Part shown: piece after piece, positions 16,371 to 24,833 of the stretch
How positions within the stretch are numbered: the first letter of the stretch is position 1
How the letters are laid out: each line of letters begins with the position of its first letter
NCBI RefSeq assembly: GCF_007828865.1
Contig: NZ_VIVK01000001.1
Span: forward strand, 3,596,001 to 3,660,000
Origin: Kribbella amoyensis
GTDB taxonomy: Bacteria > Actinomycetota > Actinomycetes > Propionibacteriales > Kribbellaceae
Length of the DNA stretch: 64,000 nt
Direction of reading: 5' to 3'
Position numbers and translations under genes: made by a program
Notes under the pieces: generated by a model
What the model was told of the DNA's origin: nothing
Database searches by the model: none
Seen by the model: the letters and a program-made list of their open reading frames with translations, nothing else

Positions 16371-16775
16371 GTGGCACACGCACGGGGGCGGGTCTCAGGG
16401 CCGGCGTTGCGGAAGTGGGGTTGGCGGGGCGGTTTCCTGCTGGCCGTCGTTGTCCAGCTGTACGGGCTGTACGCGCCGACCCAGCCAGGTCCGCCGGGGA
16501 TTCCGTACCTGGACAAGGTCTCGCACTGCGTGATCTTCGCGGCCGTGGCGTACCTCGGGCTGCGGGCGCGGATCCCGGCGCGGTGGCTGCTGGGAGCCCT
16601 GGTCGCGCACGCGGTGGTCAGCGAGCTGATCCAGGGGTACCTGCTGCCGTCGCGCAGTGGCGACCCGTTCGACGCGCTCGCCGATGTGCTCGGGGTGGCG
16701 ATCGGGGCGTGGTTCGGGTTCCGCGCGCTGCGGCGTGCTCCGGGCGCGGTACAAAAGTTGCCGGGCACGACATGA
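16371..16775 (+). CDS. VanZ-like membrane protein
   Basis: A 134-residue protein with three to four hydrophobic segments. It carries the VanZ-family core 'YLDKVSHCVIFAAVAYLGLR' followed by 'SELIQGYLLPSRSGDPFDALADVLGVAIG', in which the Asp-rich 'DPFDALADVLG' is the most conserved part. GTG 16371 follows GGAGGA closely. Members of this family are small membrane proteins of unclear biochemical role; the founding VanZ raises teicoplanin resistance. There is no vancomycin-resistance gene nearby. It ends 7 bp before the YqgE gene, so the two probably share a transcript. Confidence 0.85.
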   Translation: MAHARGRVSGPALRKWGWRGGFLLAVVVQLYGLYAPTQPGPPGIPYLDKVSHCVIFAAVAYLGLRARIPARWLLGALVAHAVVSELIQGYLLPSRSGDPFDALADVLGVAIGAWFGFRALRRAPGAVQKLPGTT

Positions 16776-16782
16776 TGGGGTC

Positions 16783-17340
16783 ATGACGGTGCAGACGCTG
16801 ACCGGATCGCTGCTGGTGGCGACCCCACTGCTCGACGAGCCGCCGTTCCGCCGGTCGGTGATCCTGTTGCTCGACCACGACGACGACGGGGCGCTCGGCG
16901 TGGTGGTGAACCGCGCCGCCGACCTCGCCGTCGACCGGGTCCTGCCGGACTGGTCCGAGACGGTGAACGAGCCGGGTGTGCTGTTCATGGGCGGCCCGGT
17001 CGGCACCGACAGCGCGCTCGCCGTCGCCGAGGTGATCGACACCGCCGACCCGCCCGGCTGGCGCGAGTGCTTCGGCCGGATCGGGCTGATCGACCTCGAC
17101 GTCCCGCCGGAGCTGCTGGAAGGCGCGATCCAGCGGATGCGCATCTTCGCCGGCTACGCGGGCTGGTCCAGCGGCCAGCTCGAGGGCGAGATCACCGAGG
17201 GCGCCTGGTACGTCGTCCCGTCCGAGCCCGACGACGTGTTCAGCCACCGCCCCGAGGACCTGTGGCGCCGCGTGCTGCGACGCCAGAACGACCAGATGGC
17301 TTACCTCGCCACCTACCCGGACGACCCGACCCAGAACTGA
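16783..17340 (+). CDS. YqgE/AlgH family protein
   Basis: A 185-residue cytosolic protein. The N-terminal hallmark 'LTGSLLVATPLLDEPPFRRS' and 'VILLLDHDDDGALGVVVNR' are those of the UPF0301/YqgE/AlgH family, with 'LFMGGPVG' and 'RIFAGYAGWSSGQLEGEI' further along. The family has a solved fold but no agreed function; Pseudomonas AlgH has been linked to alginate regulation. ATG 16783 follows closely on the VanZ-like gene. Length is normal for the family. Confidence 0.93.
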   Translation: MTVQTLTGSLLVATPLLDEPPFRRSVILLLDHDDDGALGVVVNRAADLAVDRVLPDWSETVNEPGVLFMGGPVGTDSALAVAEVIDTADPPGWRECFGRIGLIDLDVPPELLEGAIQRMRIFAGYAGWSSGQLEGEITEGAWYVVPSEPDDVFSHRPEDLWRRVLRRQNDQMAYLATYPDDPTQN

Positions 17341-17406
17341 CCACGCCGACTCGCCGGCCGACCGCGGCCGCTCGACTGACCGCGGCTTGTCGTCGACGGC
17401 CGGCGG

Positions 17407-17676
17407 CTACTCGTCGCCGTCGCCGTCGTCGTCACCGGGGTTGAGCGAGTCCCAGATCTCCTTGCACTCCGGGCAGACCGGGAACTTCTGCGGATCCCGG
17501 CTGGGTACCCAGACCTTGCCGCACAGTGCGACCACCGGCGTACCCATCACCATCGCCTCGGTCAGCTTGTCCTTCGGCACGTAGTGCGAGAACCGCTCGT
17601 GGTCACCCTCGTCCAGCGACGGCAGCGTGCGCTCGTCGGTGACCGTCTCGGCGCCAGGACTCAACTGAGTGCTCAT
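17407..17676 (-). CDS. DUF3039 family protein
   Basis: An 89-residue conserved actinobacterial protein. The core 'RFSHYVPKDKLTEAMVMGTP' followed by 'VVALCGKVWVPSRDPQKFPVCPECKEIWDSL' (quoted in part) is the DUF3039 signature, with Cys residues at 'ALCGK' and 'CPEC' that could hold a zinc ion. The tail is strongly acidic (Asp/Glu run). It is convergent with the YqgE gene. Function is unknown; in many actinobacteria it lies beside the DUF3099 or helicase genes, and a helicase gene does follow here at 18446. Confidence 0.9.
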   Translation of the reverse strand: MSTQLSPGAETVTDERTLPSLDEGDHERFSHYVPKDKLTEAMVMGTPVVALCGKVWVPSRDPQKFPVCPECKEIWDSLNPGDDDGDGDE

Positions 17677-17812
17677 CCCCCGAGTGTAGGCCGACAACCC
17701 AGCCCCACCTGCCTTTCTCCACAGCCGCGGTTGTCCACAGCTCGCGAACTGCCCCGGGAAACTCGGGGCAGTCGACGGCATGTTCTCGGCGTGGACTACC
17801 CAAGGAGGCACC

Positions 17813-18385
17813 ATGACACTCATGGAATTCAGCCCGGACGAGCCGAAGGTCCCCTGGCGGCCCAGCGAGCCGCTGACCAAGGACGACCTCGACAGGATGC
17901 CCGATGACGGGCACCGGTACGAGGTCATCGACGGGACACTGCTGGTGACCCCGGCGCCGTCACGGCTGCACCAACGCGTGGTGGCAGCTGTCTACCGCAC
18001 GCTGTTCGACACTTGCCCCGCCAATCTCGAGGTGCTGTTCGCGCCGTTCGACGTGGTCATCTCGCCGGACACCGTCCTGCAACCCGACGTCCTCGTGGCC
18101 CGGCGGGAGGATTTCACCGACAACGACCTCCCGAAGGCGCCACTGCTGGCGGTGGAAGTGTTGTCCGCGAGCACGAAGCGCATCGACGTGATGCTCAAGT
18201 GGTCCCGGCTCGAGGCGGCGGGCTGCCCGGCGTACTGGGTGGTCGATCCCGACACGCCGAGCCTGATCGGGTGGGAGTTGCGCGACGGGGCATATGCGCA
18301 GGTGGCGAAGGTCGCCGGGGACGAGCCGGTGGTCCTGACGAGTCCGTACGACGTCACGGTGGTGCCCGCGGATCTGATCTTGTAG
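17813..18385 (+). CDS. Uma2-family (DUF820) PD-(D/E)XK nuclease-like protein
   Basis: A 190-residue protein of the Uma2/DUF820 family, which has a restriction-endonuclease-like fold. The strand 'GHRYEVIDGTLLVTPAPS' and the active-site block 'VLQPDVLVARREDF ... PLLAVEVLSAST' place the acidic residues, followed by a Lys in 'VMLKWSRLE' and 'AYWVVDPDTPSL'. ATG 17813 is preceded by a near-perfect AAGGAGG; an upstream ATG at 17780 lacks a site. These proteins are often found in many copies per genome, and their substrate is unknown. It lies 60 bp before the helicase gene. Confidence 0.88.
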   Translation: MTLMEFSPDEPKVPWRPSEPLTKDDLDRMPDDGHRYEVIDGTLLVTPAPSRLHQRVVAAVYRTLFDTCPANLEVLFAPFDVVISPDTVLQPDVLVARREDFTDNDLPKAPLLAVEVLSASTKRIDVMLKWSRLEAAGCPAYWVVDPDTPSLIGWELRDGAYAQVAKVAGDEPVVLTSPYDVTVVPADLIL

Positions 18386-18445
18386 CGGTTGTCGGGTAAC
18401 GTTCTGGCCCGGCCGACAGTCGACTATCGGGGGAGCAAGCCGTCC

Positions 18446-20239
18446 GTGGATTCGCACGCGCCAGCGACACCAGCCGTGCTTCCTCCGGCCTACCCGGATC
18501 GCGCCGCTTGGGGTACCGCCAGCAAGCTGCGCGCCTGGCAGGCGGAGGCACTCAGCCTCTATCTGGACCAGCAGCCGAAGGACTTCCTCGCCGTCGCGAC
18601 CCCGGGCGCGGGCAAGACCACGTTCGCGCTGACGGTGGCGTCGGAGCTGCTGCAACGTCGGGTCATCGAGCGGGTCACCGTGGTGACGCCGACCGAGCAC
18701 CTGAAGGTCCAGTGGGCCGAGGCGGCCGACCGGGCCGGGATCGCGATCGACCCGGCGTTCGCGGGCCGGCGCGGCAAGACCAACAAGGACTTCCAGGGCG
18801 TCGCGGTGACGTACGCCGGGGTCGCGGTGAACCCGCTGGCCTTCCGGGTCCGGACCGAGCGGTTCCGCACGCTCGTGATCATGGACGAGGTGCACCACGG
18901 CGGCGACGCGCTCAGCTGGGGTGACGGGGTCCGCGAGGCGTTCGAGCCGGCGACCCGCCGGCTCGCGCTGACCGGGACGCCGTTCCGCAGCGATGACAAC
19001 CCGATCCCGTTCGTCACCTACGAGCACGGCCACGACGGTGCCGCCCGGAGCAAGGCCGACTACACGTACGGGTACGGTCACGCGCTGCGCGACCACGTGG
19101 TCCGGCCAGTCATCTTCATGTCGTACTCCGGTGAGATGCGCTGGCGGACGAAGGCCGGGGACGAGGTCGCCGCCCGGCTCGGCGAGCCGCTCACCAAGGA
19201 CCTCACCGCCCAGGCGCTGCGGACCGCGCTCGATCCGGCCGGCGAGTGGATGCAGGCCGTTCTGGCCGCTGCGGACAAGCGGCTGACCGAGGTCCGCCGG
19301 CACATGCCCGACGCGGGTGGCCTGGTCATCTCCGGTGACCAGAACACGGCCCGCGCGTACGCCAAGCTGCTGCGTGAGATCACCGGTGAGGCGCCGACCG
19401 TGGTGCTGTCGGACGAGAAGGCGGCGAGCAAGAAGATCGCGGCGTTCTCCGAGGGCGAGCAGCGCTGGATGGTCGCGGTCCGGATGGTCAGCGAGGGTGT
19501 CGACGTCCCCCGGCTCGCCGTCGGGGTGTACGCGACCCCGACCTCGACGCCGCTGTTCTTCGCCCAGGCGGTCGGCCGGTTCGTCCGGGCCCGCAAGCGC
19601 GGGGAGACGGCGTCGGTGTTCGTCCCGTCGGTCACCCGGTTGCTCGGCTTCGCGGCCGAGATGGAGGTCGAGCGCGACCACGTCCTCGGCCGGAAGAACT
19701 CCAGCGAGGACGGCGACATCTTCGCCCTCGAGGACGACCTGATCAAGCAGGCGAACCAGGCCGAGGGCGCGAGCGACGAGCTGGACGCCAAGTTCGAGGC
19801 GCTCGGGTCGGACGCGAGCTTCGACCGGGTCGTGTTCGACGGCGGCGACTACGGCACCGGTGGCGACCTGGCGTCGGACGAGGAGCTGGACTTCCTCGGT
19901 CTGCCCGGACTGCTGGAGCCCGACCAGGTCCGCGAGCTGCTCCGCAAACGGCAGGCCAAGTCGATCGCCCAGCAGAAGCGGTCCCAGCGGTCGACGGCCG
20001 CCGAGCCGGAGGACCCGACCCCGACCGAGTTGGCGACGCACGAGCAGATCGCGCTGCTCCGCCGCGAGCTCAACGGACTGGTTGCCGCCTGGCATCACCG
20101 CACCGGTCAGCCGCACGGCGTGATCCACAACGACCTGCGCCGCAAGCTGGGTGGTCCGGCCGCGGCGCACGCCTCGTCGACCCAGCTGCAGGAGCGCATC
20201 ACGTTGCTGCGGGACTGGGCCACGAAACGTCGCGCCTGA
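18446..20239 (+). CDS. DEAD/DEAH-box helicase (superfamily 2)
   Basis: A 597-residue ATP-dependent helicase. Motif I 'ATPGAGKTT' is near residue 51, motif II 'DEVHH' near 147 and motif III 'LTGTPF' near 175. The second RecA domain has 'VRMVSEGVDVPRLAVGVY' (motif V) and 'QAVGRFVRARKR' (motif VI). The ResIII-type N-terminus 'LRAWQAEAL' is present. A C-terminal ~150-residue tail with charged helices is unassigned. GTG 18446 is chosen, with GGGGGAGC about 10 bases upstream; no in-frame ATG lies near. A role in DNA repair or RNA metabolism is likely but cannot be fixed. Confidence 0.92.
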   Translation: MDSHAPATPAVLPPAYPDRAAWGTASKLRAWQAEALSLYLDQQPKDFLAVATPGAGKTTFALTVASELLQRRVIERVTVVTPTEHLKVQWAEAADRAGIAIDPAFAGRRGKTNKDFQGVAVTYAGVAVNPLAFRVRTERFRTLVIMDEVHHGGDALSWGDGVREAFEPATRRLALTGTPFRSDDNPIPFVTYEHGHDGAARSKADYTYGYGHALRDHVVRPVIFMSYSGEMRWRTKAGDEVAARLGEPLTKDLTAQALRTALDPAGEWMQAVLAAADKRLTEVRRHMPDAGGLVISGDQNTARAYAKLLREITGEAPTVVLSDEKAASKKIAAFSEGEQRWMVAVRMVSEGVDVPRLAVGVYATPTSTPLFFAQAVGRFVRARKRGETASVFVPSVTRLLGFAAEMEVERDHVLGRKNSSEDGDIFALEDDLIKQANQAEGASDELDAKFEALGSDASFDRVVFDGGDYGTGGDLASDEELDFLGLPGLLEPDQVRELLRKRQAKSIAQQKRSQRSTAAEPEDPTPTELATHEQIALLRRELNGLVAAWHHRTGQPHGVIHNDLRRKLGGPAAAHASSTQLQERITLLRDWATKRRA

Positions 20240-20275
20240 GCCGTTCCCTTGTCCCGGGCTGGGATCATTCTGGGC

Positions 20276-20617
20276 ATGAGTTACGACCTGGTGGTCTGGG
20301 TGGGCGAGCGACCGGACGACGCCGACGCGGCGGACGCGAAGTACGACGAACTGATGGAGCTGCTCGAGTCGGACGACGGCAGCCCCGCCAACCCACGCCT
20401 GGTCGCGTACGCCGACGCTCTGCTGGAGCGGTGGCCCGCGGACGCCCGGGTCAGCCCGTGGGTGGTGGAGCCGCTGATCTCCGACGCGGTCGGCGACGTC
20501 TTCCCGTTCGGTGTGCAGTTCGAGCACGCCGAAGTGGTCGCCTCGTACGCCGCCGGTCTGGCGATCAAGCACGGGCTGGTCTGCTACGACCCGCAGGAGG
20601 GCCGGCTCCGTCCCTGA
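20276..20617 (+). CDS. Conserved hypothetical protein
   Basis: A 113-residue acidic soluble protein beginning 'MSYDLVVWVGERPDDADAAD'. It contains a helical central part and 'ERWPADARVSPWVVEPLISD', and ends 'KHGLVCYDPQEGRLRP'. Small proteins with a 'YDLxVW' start and a 'GLVCYDPQ' end occur in many bacteria, sometimes near polymorphic-toxin loci, but I cannot name a function. It follows the helicase gene by 36 bp and may be co-transcribed. Confidence 0.75.
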   Translation: MSYDLVVWVGERPDDADAADAKYDELMELLESDDGSPANPRLVAYADALLERWPADARVSPWVVEPLISDAVGDVFPFGVQFEHAEVVASYAAGLAIKHGLVCYDPQEGRLRP

Positions 20618-20632
20618 CCGCCTCGGCTCGAG

Positions 20633-21427
20633 TCAGGGGCGATAGACGCGGACGTGGTCGATCTGCATCGACTCTTCGGTCACCGTCGGCGGGATCTTGC
20701 TGTAGACGAACCTGTCGAGGATGAGCGCGTCGCCGGTCCCGGAGTACGCGCCCTGCTCGCAGATCTTCCGGCCGTCCAGGTACCAGGTGGTGCGGTCCGG
20801 GCCGAGCTGCTGGGCGATCGTGTGCCAATCCTTGGTGAGGTCCGCAGGCGACTCGTACGTGCAGCTGCCGCCGCCGGCCTGGTGGTTGGTGAGGTACAGG
20901 TTGGTGTGGTTGTCGCTGTAGAACTCGTACGTGTCCTGCTCGTTGGACCCGTTGCCGTTCCAGGTCCACGTGGACGGCCAGAATCCGCGCGCCGCCGGCA
21001 GCTTCAGCCGGGTCTCCACGTAGTCGCCCGGCTGGACGGCGAAGGAGTTCCGCGGCTCGTGCCCGCAGGCCTGGCCGGTGGTAATCAGGCCGCTCGACCA
21101 CTCATACCCGGGGTGCGGGTTGTTCTTCCGGGCGGTGATGGTGAGCACGCCGTTCGCCACCGAGAGCGCGTCCCAGGTGTGCCACTCGAGCTCCTGGTTG
21201 CCCTTGTTGCCGAGGCACTGGTCGGCCTCCGCGTTCGAGTGGATCGCCCACTTGTCCCGGTCGATCGCGGACCCGTCGAACTCGTCCGCGAACACGAGCT
21301 TGCCCGGTGCCGCGGTACCGGCCGAGGACGCGGAGCCCTGGTCGTCGGCGGATGCGGCCGAGCCGATCGCGGTCACGGCGGTCGCGGCCAGGCTCAGCCC
21401 GAGCAGGGCGGTAAGTATCTTTCGCAT
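20633..21427 (-). CDS. Secreted glycoside hydrolase family 16 (beta-glucanase-like)
   Basis: A 264-residue secreted enzyme. The signal peptide 'MRKILTALLGLSLAATAVTA' ends near 'GSAASA'. The mature part opens with 'KLVFADEFDGSAID', the GH16 start, and 'WAIHSNAEADQ'. The catalytic ExDxxE motif is 'EQDTYE' around residue 162-167, with the nucleophile and acid/base Glu residues. This departs from the common 'EIDIME' of laminarinases but keeps all three acidic residues. There is no carbohydrate-binding module. ATG 21427 is preferred over TTG 21433. Likely substrates are beta-1,3 or mixed-linkage glucans. Confidence 0.9.
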   Translation of the reverse strand: MRKILTALLGLSLAATAVTAIGSAASADDQGSASSAGTAAPGKLVFADEFDGSAIDRDKWAIHSNAEADQCLGNKGNQELEWHTWDALSVANGVLTITARKNNPHPGYEWSSGLITTGQACGHEPRNSFAVQPGDYVETRLKLPAARGFWPSTWTWNGNGSNEQDTYEFYSDNHTNLYLTNHQAGGGSCTYESPADLTKDWHTIAQQLGPDRTTWYLDGRKICEQGAYSGTGDALILDRFVYSKIPPTVTEESMQIDHVRVYRP

Positions 21428-21507
21428 CAACAAACGCCTCTCGTCAGAAAGTGACGATCAAACGCTCGCTTGCCGGGAGAAGGTTGTCAATCAAGGTGGG
21501 ATGACGA

Positions 21508-22350
21508 TCAGGTCGTACTGAGCGACTGGGTGCCGACGACGTCGAGCAGGCGCAGAGCCTGCTCCGACGGCGAGCCTGGCTCAGCGGTGTAGAGGACGAC
21601 GCGCTGGTCGCGGTCCGGGACGACAAGGACCTCGCAGATCACGTCGATCCGGCCGACGACGGGGTGGTGGATCGTCTGGCACAGGCTGCGCTGGTTCGCC
21701 ACCTCGTGCAGCGCCCAGATCCGGGCGAACTCCTCGCTCCCGGCCAGCAGGTCCTCGACCAACGCGGCCACCGCCTGGTCGTCCGGGTACTTGCCCGTCG
21801 CTGCGCGCAGGTCCGCGGCCACCTCCCGCGCGAACTCGGCGGTCGCCTCCTCGCCGAACAACTCCTGCTGCCGGGTATCGCCGAGGAACCGCAGCCGCAG
21901 CAGGTTCCGCTCCCGCGCCGGCAACGCCGAGAAGTCGCCGAGCAACGCGGCCGCCAACGGGTTCCACGCGAGGACGTCGTACTTCGCGTCCAGGACCAGC
22001 CCGGGGACGTCGAGGCGGCCGAGCATCCGCAGTACGCCGGTCCGGACGTCCGCGGGTGGTCCGGGTAGCGGGTCGGGTTGTTCACCGGCCAGCCGGAACA
22101 GGTGGTCGCGTTCGTCGGTGGACAGCCGCAACGCCCGGGCGAGACCGGTCAGCACCGGCCGGGACGGACGCGGGCCGCGGGCCTGCTCGAGCCGGGTGTA
22201 GTAGTCCGCCGACATCGTGGCGAGCGCCGCGACCTCCTCGCGCCGCAGGCCCGGGGTACGCCGCCGGAGGCCGGCCGGGAGCCCGACGTCCTCCGGGCGG
22301 AGCCGCTCGCGCCGGACGCGGAGGAACTCCCCGAGCTGTGTTTTGTCCAC
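21508..22350 (-). CDS. XRE-family regulator with MmyB-like domain
   Basis: A 280-residue transcription factor of the same family as 1693-2526. The helix-turn-helix has 'TPGLRREEVAALATMSADYY' and 'TRLEQARGPRPS'. The ligand domain has 'LDAKYDVLAWNPLAAALLG' and 'IHHPVVGRIDVICEVLVVP'. GTG 22350 is the start. It is divergent from an SDR gene (start 22452). In many actinobacteria MmyB-like regulators sit back to back with the SDR gene they repress, so this is probably a regulator-target pair. A perfect CTGGATCCAG palindrome lies between them. Confidence 0.92.
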   Translation of the reverse strand: MDKTQLGEFLRVRRERLRPEDVGLPAGLRRRTPGLRREEVAALATMSADYYTRLEQARGPRPSRPVLTGLARALRLSTDERDHLFRLAGEQPDPLPGPPADVRTGVLRMLGRLDVPGLVLDAKYDVLAWNPLAAALLGDFSALPARERNLLRLRFLGDTRQQELFGEEATAEFAREVAADLRAATGKYPDDQAVAALVEDLLAGSEEFARIWALHEVANQRSLCQTIHHPVVGRIDVICEVLVVPDRDQRVVLYTAEPGSPSEQALRLLDVVGTQSLSTT

Positions 22351-22400
22351 AATCCAAGGATCCCAGCCCGGCCGGGTCGCCAGCCAGGCACTGTGGGTCC

Positions 22401-22410
22401 CTGGATCCAG
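22401..22410. promoter_or_regulatory. Palindrome between XRE and SDR genes
   Basis: CTGGATCCAG is a perfect 10-bp palindrome in the middle of the 101-bp divergent gap; AAGGATCCCAG nearer the regulator partly repeats it. It is a candidate operator. Confidence 0.4.
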
Positions 22411-22451
22411 CCGCTCTGCCGCGGCCCGCCGGACCGGCCGAGGGTGGCTCC

Positions 22452-23180
22452 ATGACCACGCAGATGATCGCGCTCGTCACGGGCGCCAGCAAGGGAATCG
22501 GCCGGGAGATCGCCCGGCAGCTCGGCGGCCTCGGGTACCTCGTCCTGGTCGGGGCCAGGGACCTGGGCCGCGGAGAGGTCGTCGCCAAGGAGCTCGTTGC
22601 CGAGGGCATCGAGGCGGCGGCGGTGCGGATCGACGTGACGGACCCGGACTCGGTCGCGGCCGCGGCGGGCCGGATCGGGACGGAGTACGGCCGGCTCGAC
22701 GTCCTGGTGAACAACGCGGCGATCATCGCCGACGGGGACGCGGCCGTGAGCGTGGTTCCGGCGGAGGCGCTGCGGCGGAGCTTCGAGGTGAACGTGATCG
22801 GGCTCGTCGCGACCACCGCGGCGATGCTGCCGTTGCTCCGGGCGGTCGGGCCGGCGCGGATCGTCAACCTCTCCAGCGAACTGGCGTCGATGGAGCGGGT
22901 CGGCGATCCGACGTCCGGATTGTCGACAATCCTCACGACCGGGTACAACGCGTCCAAAGCGGCGGTGAACATGATCACGGTGATGCTCGCCAACGAACTC
23001 CGCGGCGAAGGCATCCTGGTCAACGCCGCCGACCCGGGGAACTGCGCGACCGACATGGGCGGCTGGGACGCCCCGAGGACGGCAGCCGAGGGCGCTGCGG
23101 TGGCCGTCCGGTTGGCGACGCTGGCCGCGAACGGACCGACCGGCGAACTCCACGCCGAATCCGGCCGCCTCCCGTGGTGA
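22452..23180 (+). CDS. Short-chain dehydrogenase/reductase
   Basis: A 242-residue classical SDR. The NADP-type glycine motif 'TGASKGIGREIARQLG' is followed by 'VGARDLGRG', whose Arg suggests NADP(H) use. 'NNAA' replaces the usual NNAG. The active site is 'NLSSELASM' with Tyr165 and Lys169 in 'GYNASK'. The sequence resembles carbonyl reductases. ATG 22452 gives the standard start. It is divergent from the MmyB-type regulator, which probably controls it. Confidence 0.93.
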   Translation: MTTQMIALVTGASKGIGREIARQLGGLGYLVLVGARDLGRGEVVAKELVAEGIEAAAVRIDVTDPDSVAAAAGRIGTEYGRLDVLVNNAAIIADGDAAVSVVPAEALRRSFEVNVIGLVATTAAMLPLLRAVGPARIVNLSSELASMERVGDPTSGLSTILTTGYNASKAAVNMITVMLANELRGEGILVNAADPGNCATDMGGWDAPRTAAEGAAVAVRLATLAANGPTGELHAESGRLPW

Positions 23181-23192
23181 CCGACGTCGGGA

Positions 23193-23381
23193 TCAGTCGA
23201 AGTCGAAGATCGAGTTGGTGTCGTAGAAGTGCAGAACGTAGCGGCAGTTCATGCAGATCATCAGCGTCATCCGGTGGGAGGTGAAGCCCCACTGCGAGTC
23301 GCTGCGGGCCACCTCCTGCTGGAACTGCTGGCAGGAGCACAGCGGGCACGTGAGCATGGGGGCTTGCTGGTGATGAGTCAT
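23193..23381 (-). CDS. 62-residue zinc-ribbon microprotein
   Basis: A small protein with two CxxC knuckles: 'LTCPLCSCQQF' and 'LMICMNCRYVLHFYD'. The four cysteines fit a zinc ribbon. It ends in the compact acidic 'NSIFDFD'. Both ends look conserved in style, not random, and the start ATG 23381 is clear. Similar short zinc-ribbon proteins are scattered among bacteria with no known function. It is convergent with the SDR gene. Confidence 0.75.
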   Translation of the reverse strand: MTHHQQAPMLTCPLCSCQQFQQEVARSDSQWGFTSHRMTLMICMNCRYVLHFYDTNSIFDFD

Positions 23382-23538
23382 GCGGACAGGGACGCACGAC
23401 CTGGCCGCACGGGTTCCGGCTCACCAGGGGTGGCGGCCGCCGGGTGGTGGGTGGCCGCCCGGGTGGTGGGCAGGCGTCGGGCCGTGAGATCGCTACCACG
23501 GTGTAGTGCCGTTTTGGTCATGACATAAGTTGCGGGAT

Positions 23539-24774
23539 GTGCCGCGCCTGCTCACCGATATCCGCCCGCTGAAGGAGTCGGTGGAGTTCCGGCGGTTGTG
23601 GATCGGGTCGACGGTGTCGCAGCTCGGTCAGCAGATGACCGCGGTGACCGTGTCGATCCAGGTGTACGCGCTGACCGAATCGACGTTCGCGGTCGGCCTC
23701 GTCGGACTCTGCTCGCTGGTGCCGCTGATCGTGTTCGGGCTGTACGGCGGGGCGATGGCGGACGCGGTCGACCGGCGGACGCTCGCGCTGGTGAGCAGCA
23801 CCGGACTGTGGCTGCTCTCGATGGTCCTCGTGCTCCAGTCCGTCCTGGAATGGGAGCAGGTCGGCGTCCTGTACGGCGTGGTCGCGCTGCAGTCCGCGTG
23901 TTTCGCGGTGAACAACCCGGCGCGTTCCGCGATCATCCCGCGACTCATCCGTCCCGAGTTGTTGCCCGCGGCGAACACGCTGAGCCAGGCCGCGTTCAAC
24001 CTCGGCTTCACCGCCGGGCCGTTGCTGGGGGCAGCCGTGATCGCGTGGCACGGGTTCGGCGCGGCGTACTTGGTGGACGTGCTGACGTTCACGGCCGCGC
24101 TGTACGCGTTGTTCCGGTTGCCGCCGGTACCGCCGACGGGGGAGGTGCGGCGGGCCGGGATCCGGTCGGTGCTCGAGGGGTTCAGCTTCCTCCGCGCGGC
24201 GCCGGCGTTGCTGGCCACGTTCGTCGCGGACATCCTCGCGATGGTGTTCGCGCAGCCGCGGGCACTCTTCCCGGCGGTCGCGGGCGCGTTCTTCGGCGGC
24301 GGCGTGCGGACCGTGGGTCTGCTGCAGGCGGCGCCCGCGATCGGGGCGTTGCTGGGGGTGCTGTTCTCCGGCTGGGTGAGCCGGATCCGGCGGCAGGGCG
24401 TGGCGATCGTGGTGGCGATCACGGTGTACGCGGCGGCGGTCGGGCTGTTCGGGCTGTCGCGGACGATCTGGCTCGGCGTGGCGCTGCTCGCGGTGTCGGG
24501 GGCCGCGGACATGGTCAGCTCGGCGTACCGGAACACGGTGCTGCAGTCCGCCGCGCCCGACGAGATGCGCGGCCGGTTGCAGGGCGTGTTCATCGTGGTC
24601 GTCGCGGGTGGTCCGCGGCTGGGCGACTTCGTGGCGGGGACGACGGCGTCGCTGACGACCCCGACGATCGCGCTGCTGGCCGGCGCGTGCGCGTGTATCG
24701 TCGGCCTGCTGATCCTGCTCGCCGCGAACAAACCGTTCCGCCGCTACGACTCCGAGGTCCGCGCCCTGCGCTGA
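23539..24774 (+). CDS. MFS transporter (MFS_3/enterobactin-exporter-like)
   Basis: A 411-residue membrane transporter with about 11-12 helices. The MFS motif between helices 2 and 3 appears as 'GGAMADAVDRR', and 'NNPARSAIIPRLI' is typical of the EntS/MFS_3 group of drug and siderophore exporters. 'VSGAADMVSSAYRNTVLQ' and 'RGRLQGVFIVVVAGGPRLGD' mark the second half. The start is uncertain: GTG 23539 and TTG 23530 are both in frame, and neither has a good ribosome site. Substrate is unknown; no biosynthetic or resistance gene is adjacent. Confidence 0.9.
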   Translation: MPRLLTDIRPLKESVEFRRLWIGSTVSQLGQQMTAVTVSIQVYALTESTFAVGLVGLCSLVPLIVFGLYGGAMADAVDRRTLALVSSTGLWLLSMVLVLQSVLEWEQVGVLYGVVALQSACFAVNNPARSAIIPRLIRPELLPAANTLSQAAFNLGFTAGPLLGAAVIAWHGFGAAYLVDVLTFTAALYALFRLPPVPPTGEVRRAGIRSVLEGFSFLRAAPALLATFVADILAMVFAQPRALFPAVAGAFFGGGVRTVGLLQAAPAIGALLGVLFSGWVSRIRRQGVAIVVAITVYAAAVGLFGLSRTIWLGVALLAVSGAADMVSSAYRNTVLQSAAPDEMRGRLQGVFIVVVAGGPRLGDFVAGTTASLTTPTIALLAGACACIVGLLILLAANKPFRRYDSEVRALR

Positions 24775-24833
24775 GCCCGCGGGGGTACGGGATCTGATCG
24801 CGACCGGCGCAGCTTAGGGCCGGTAGGGGCTGG

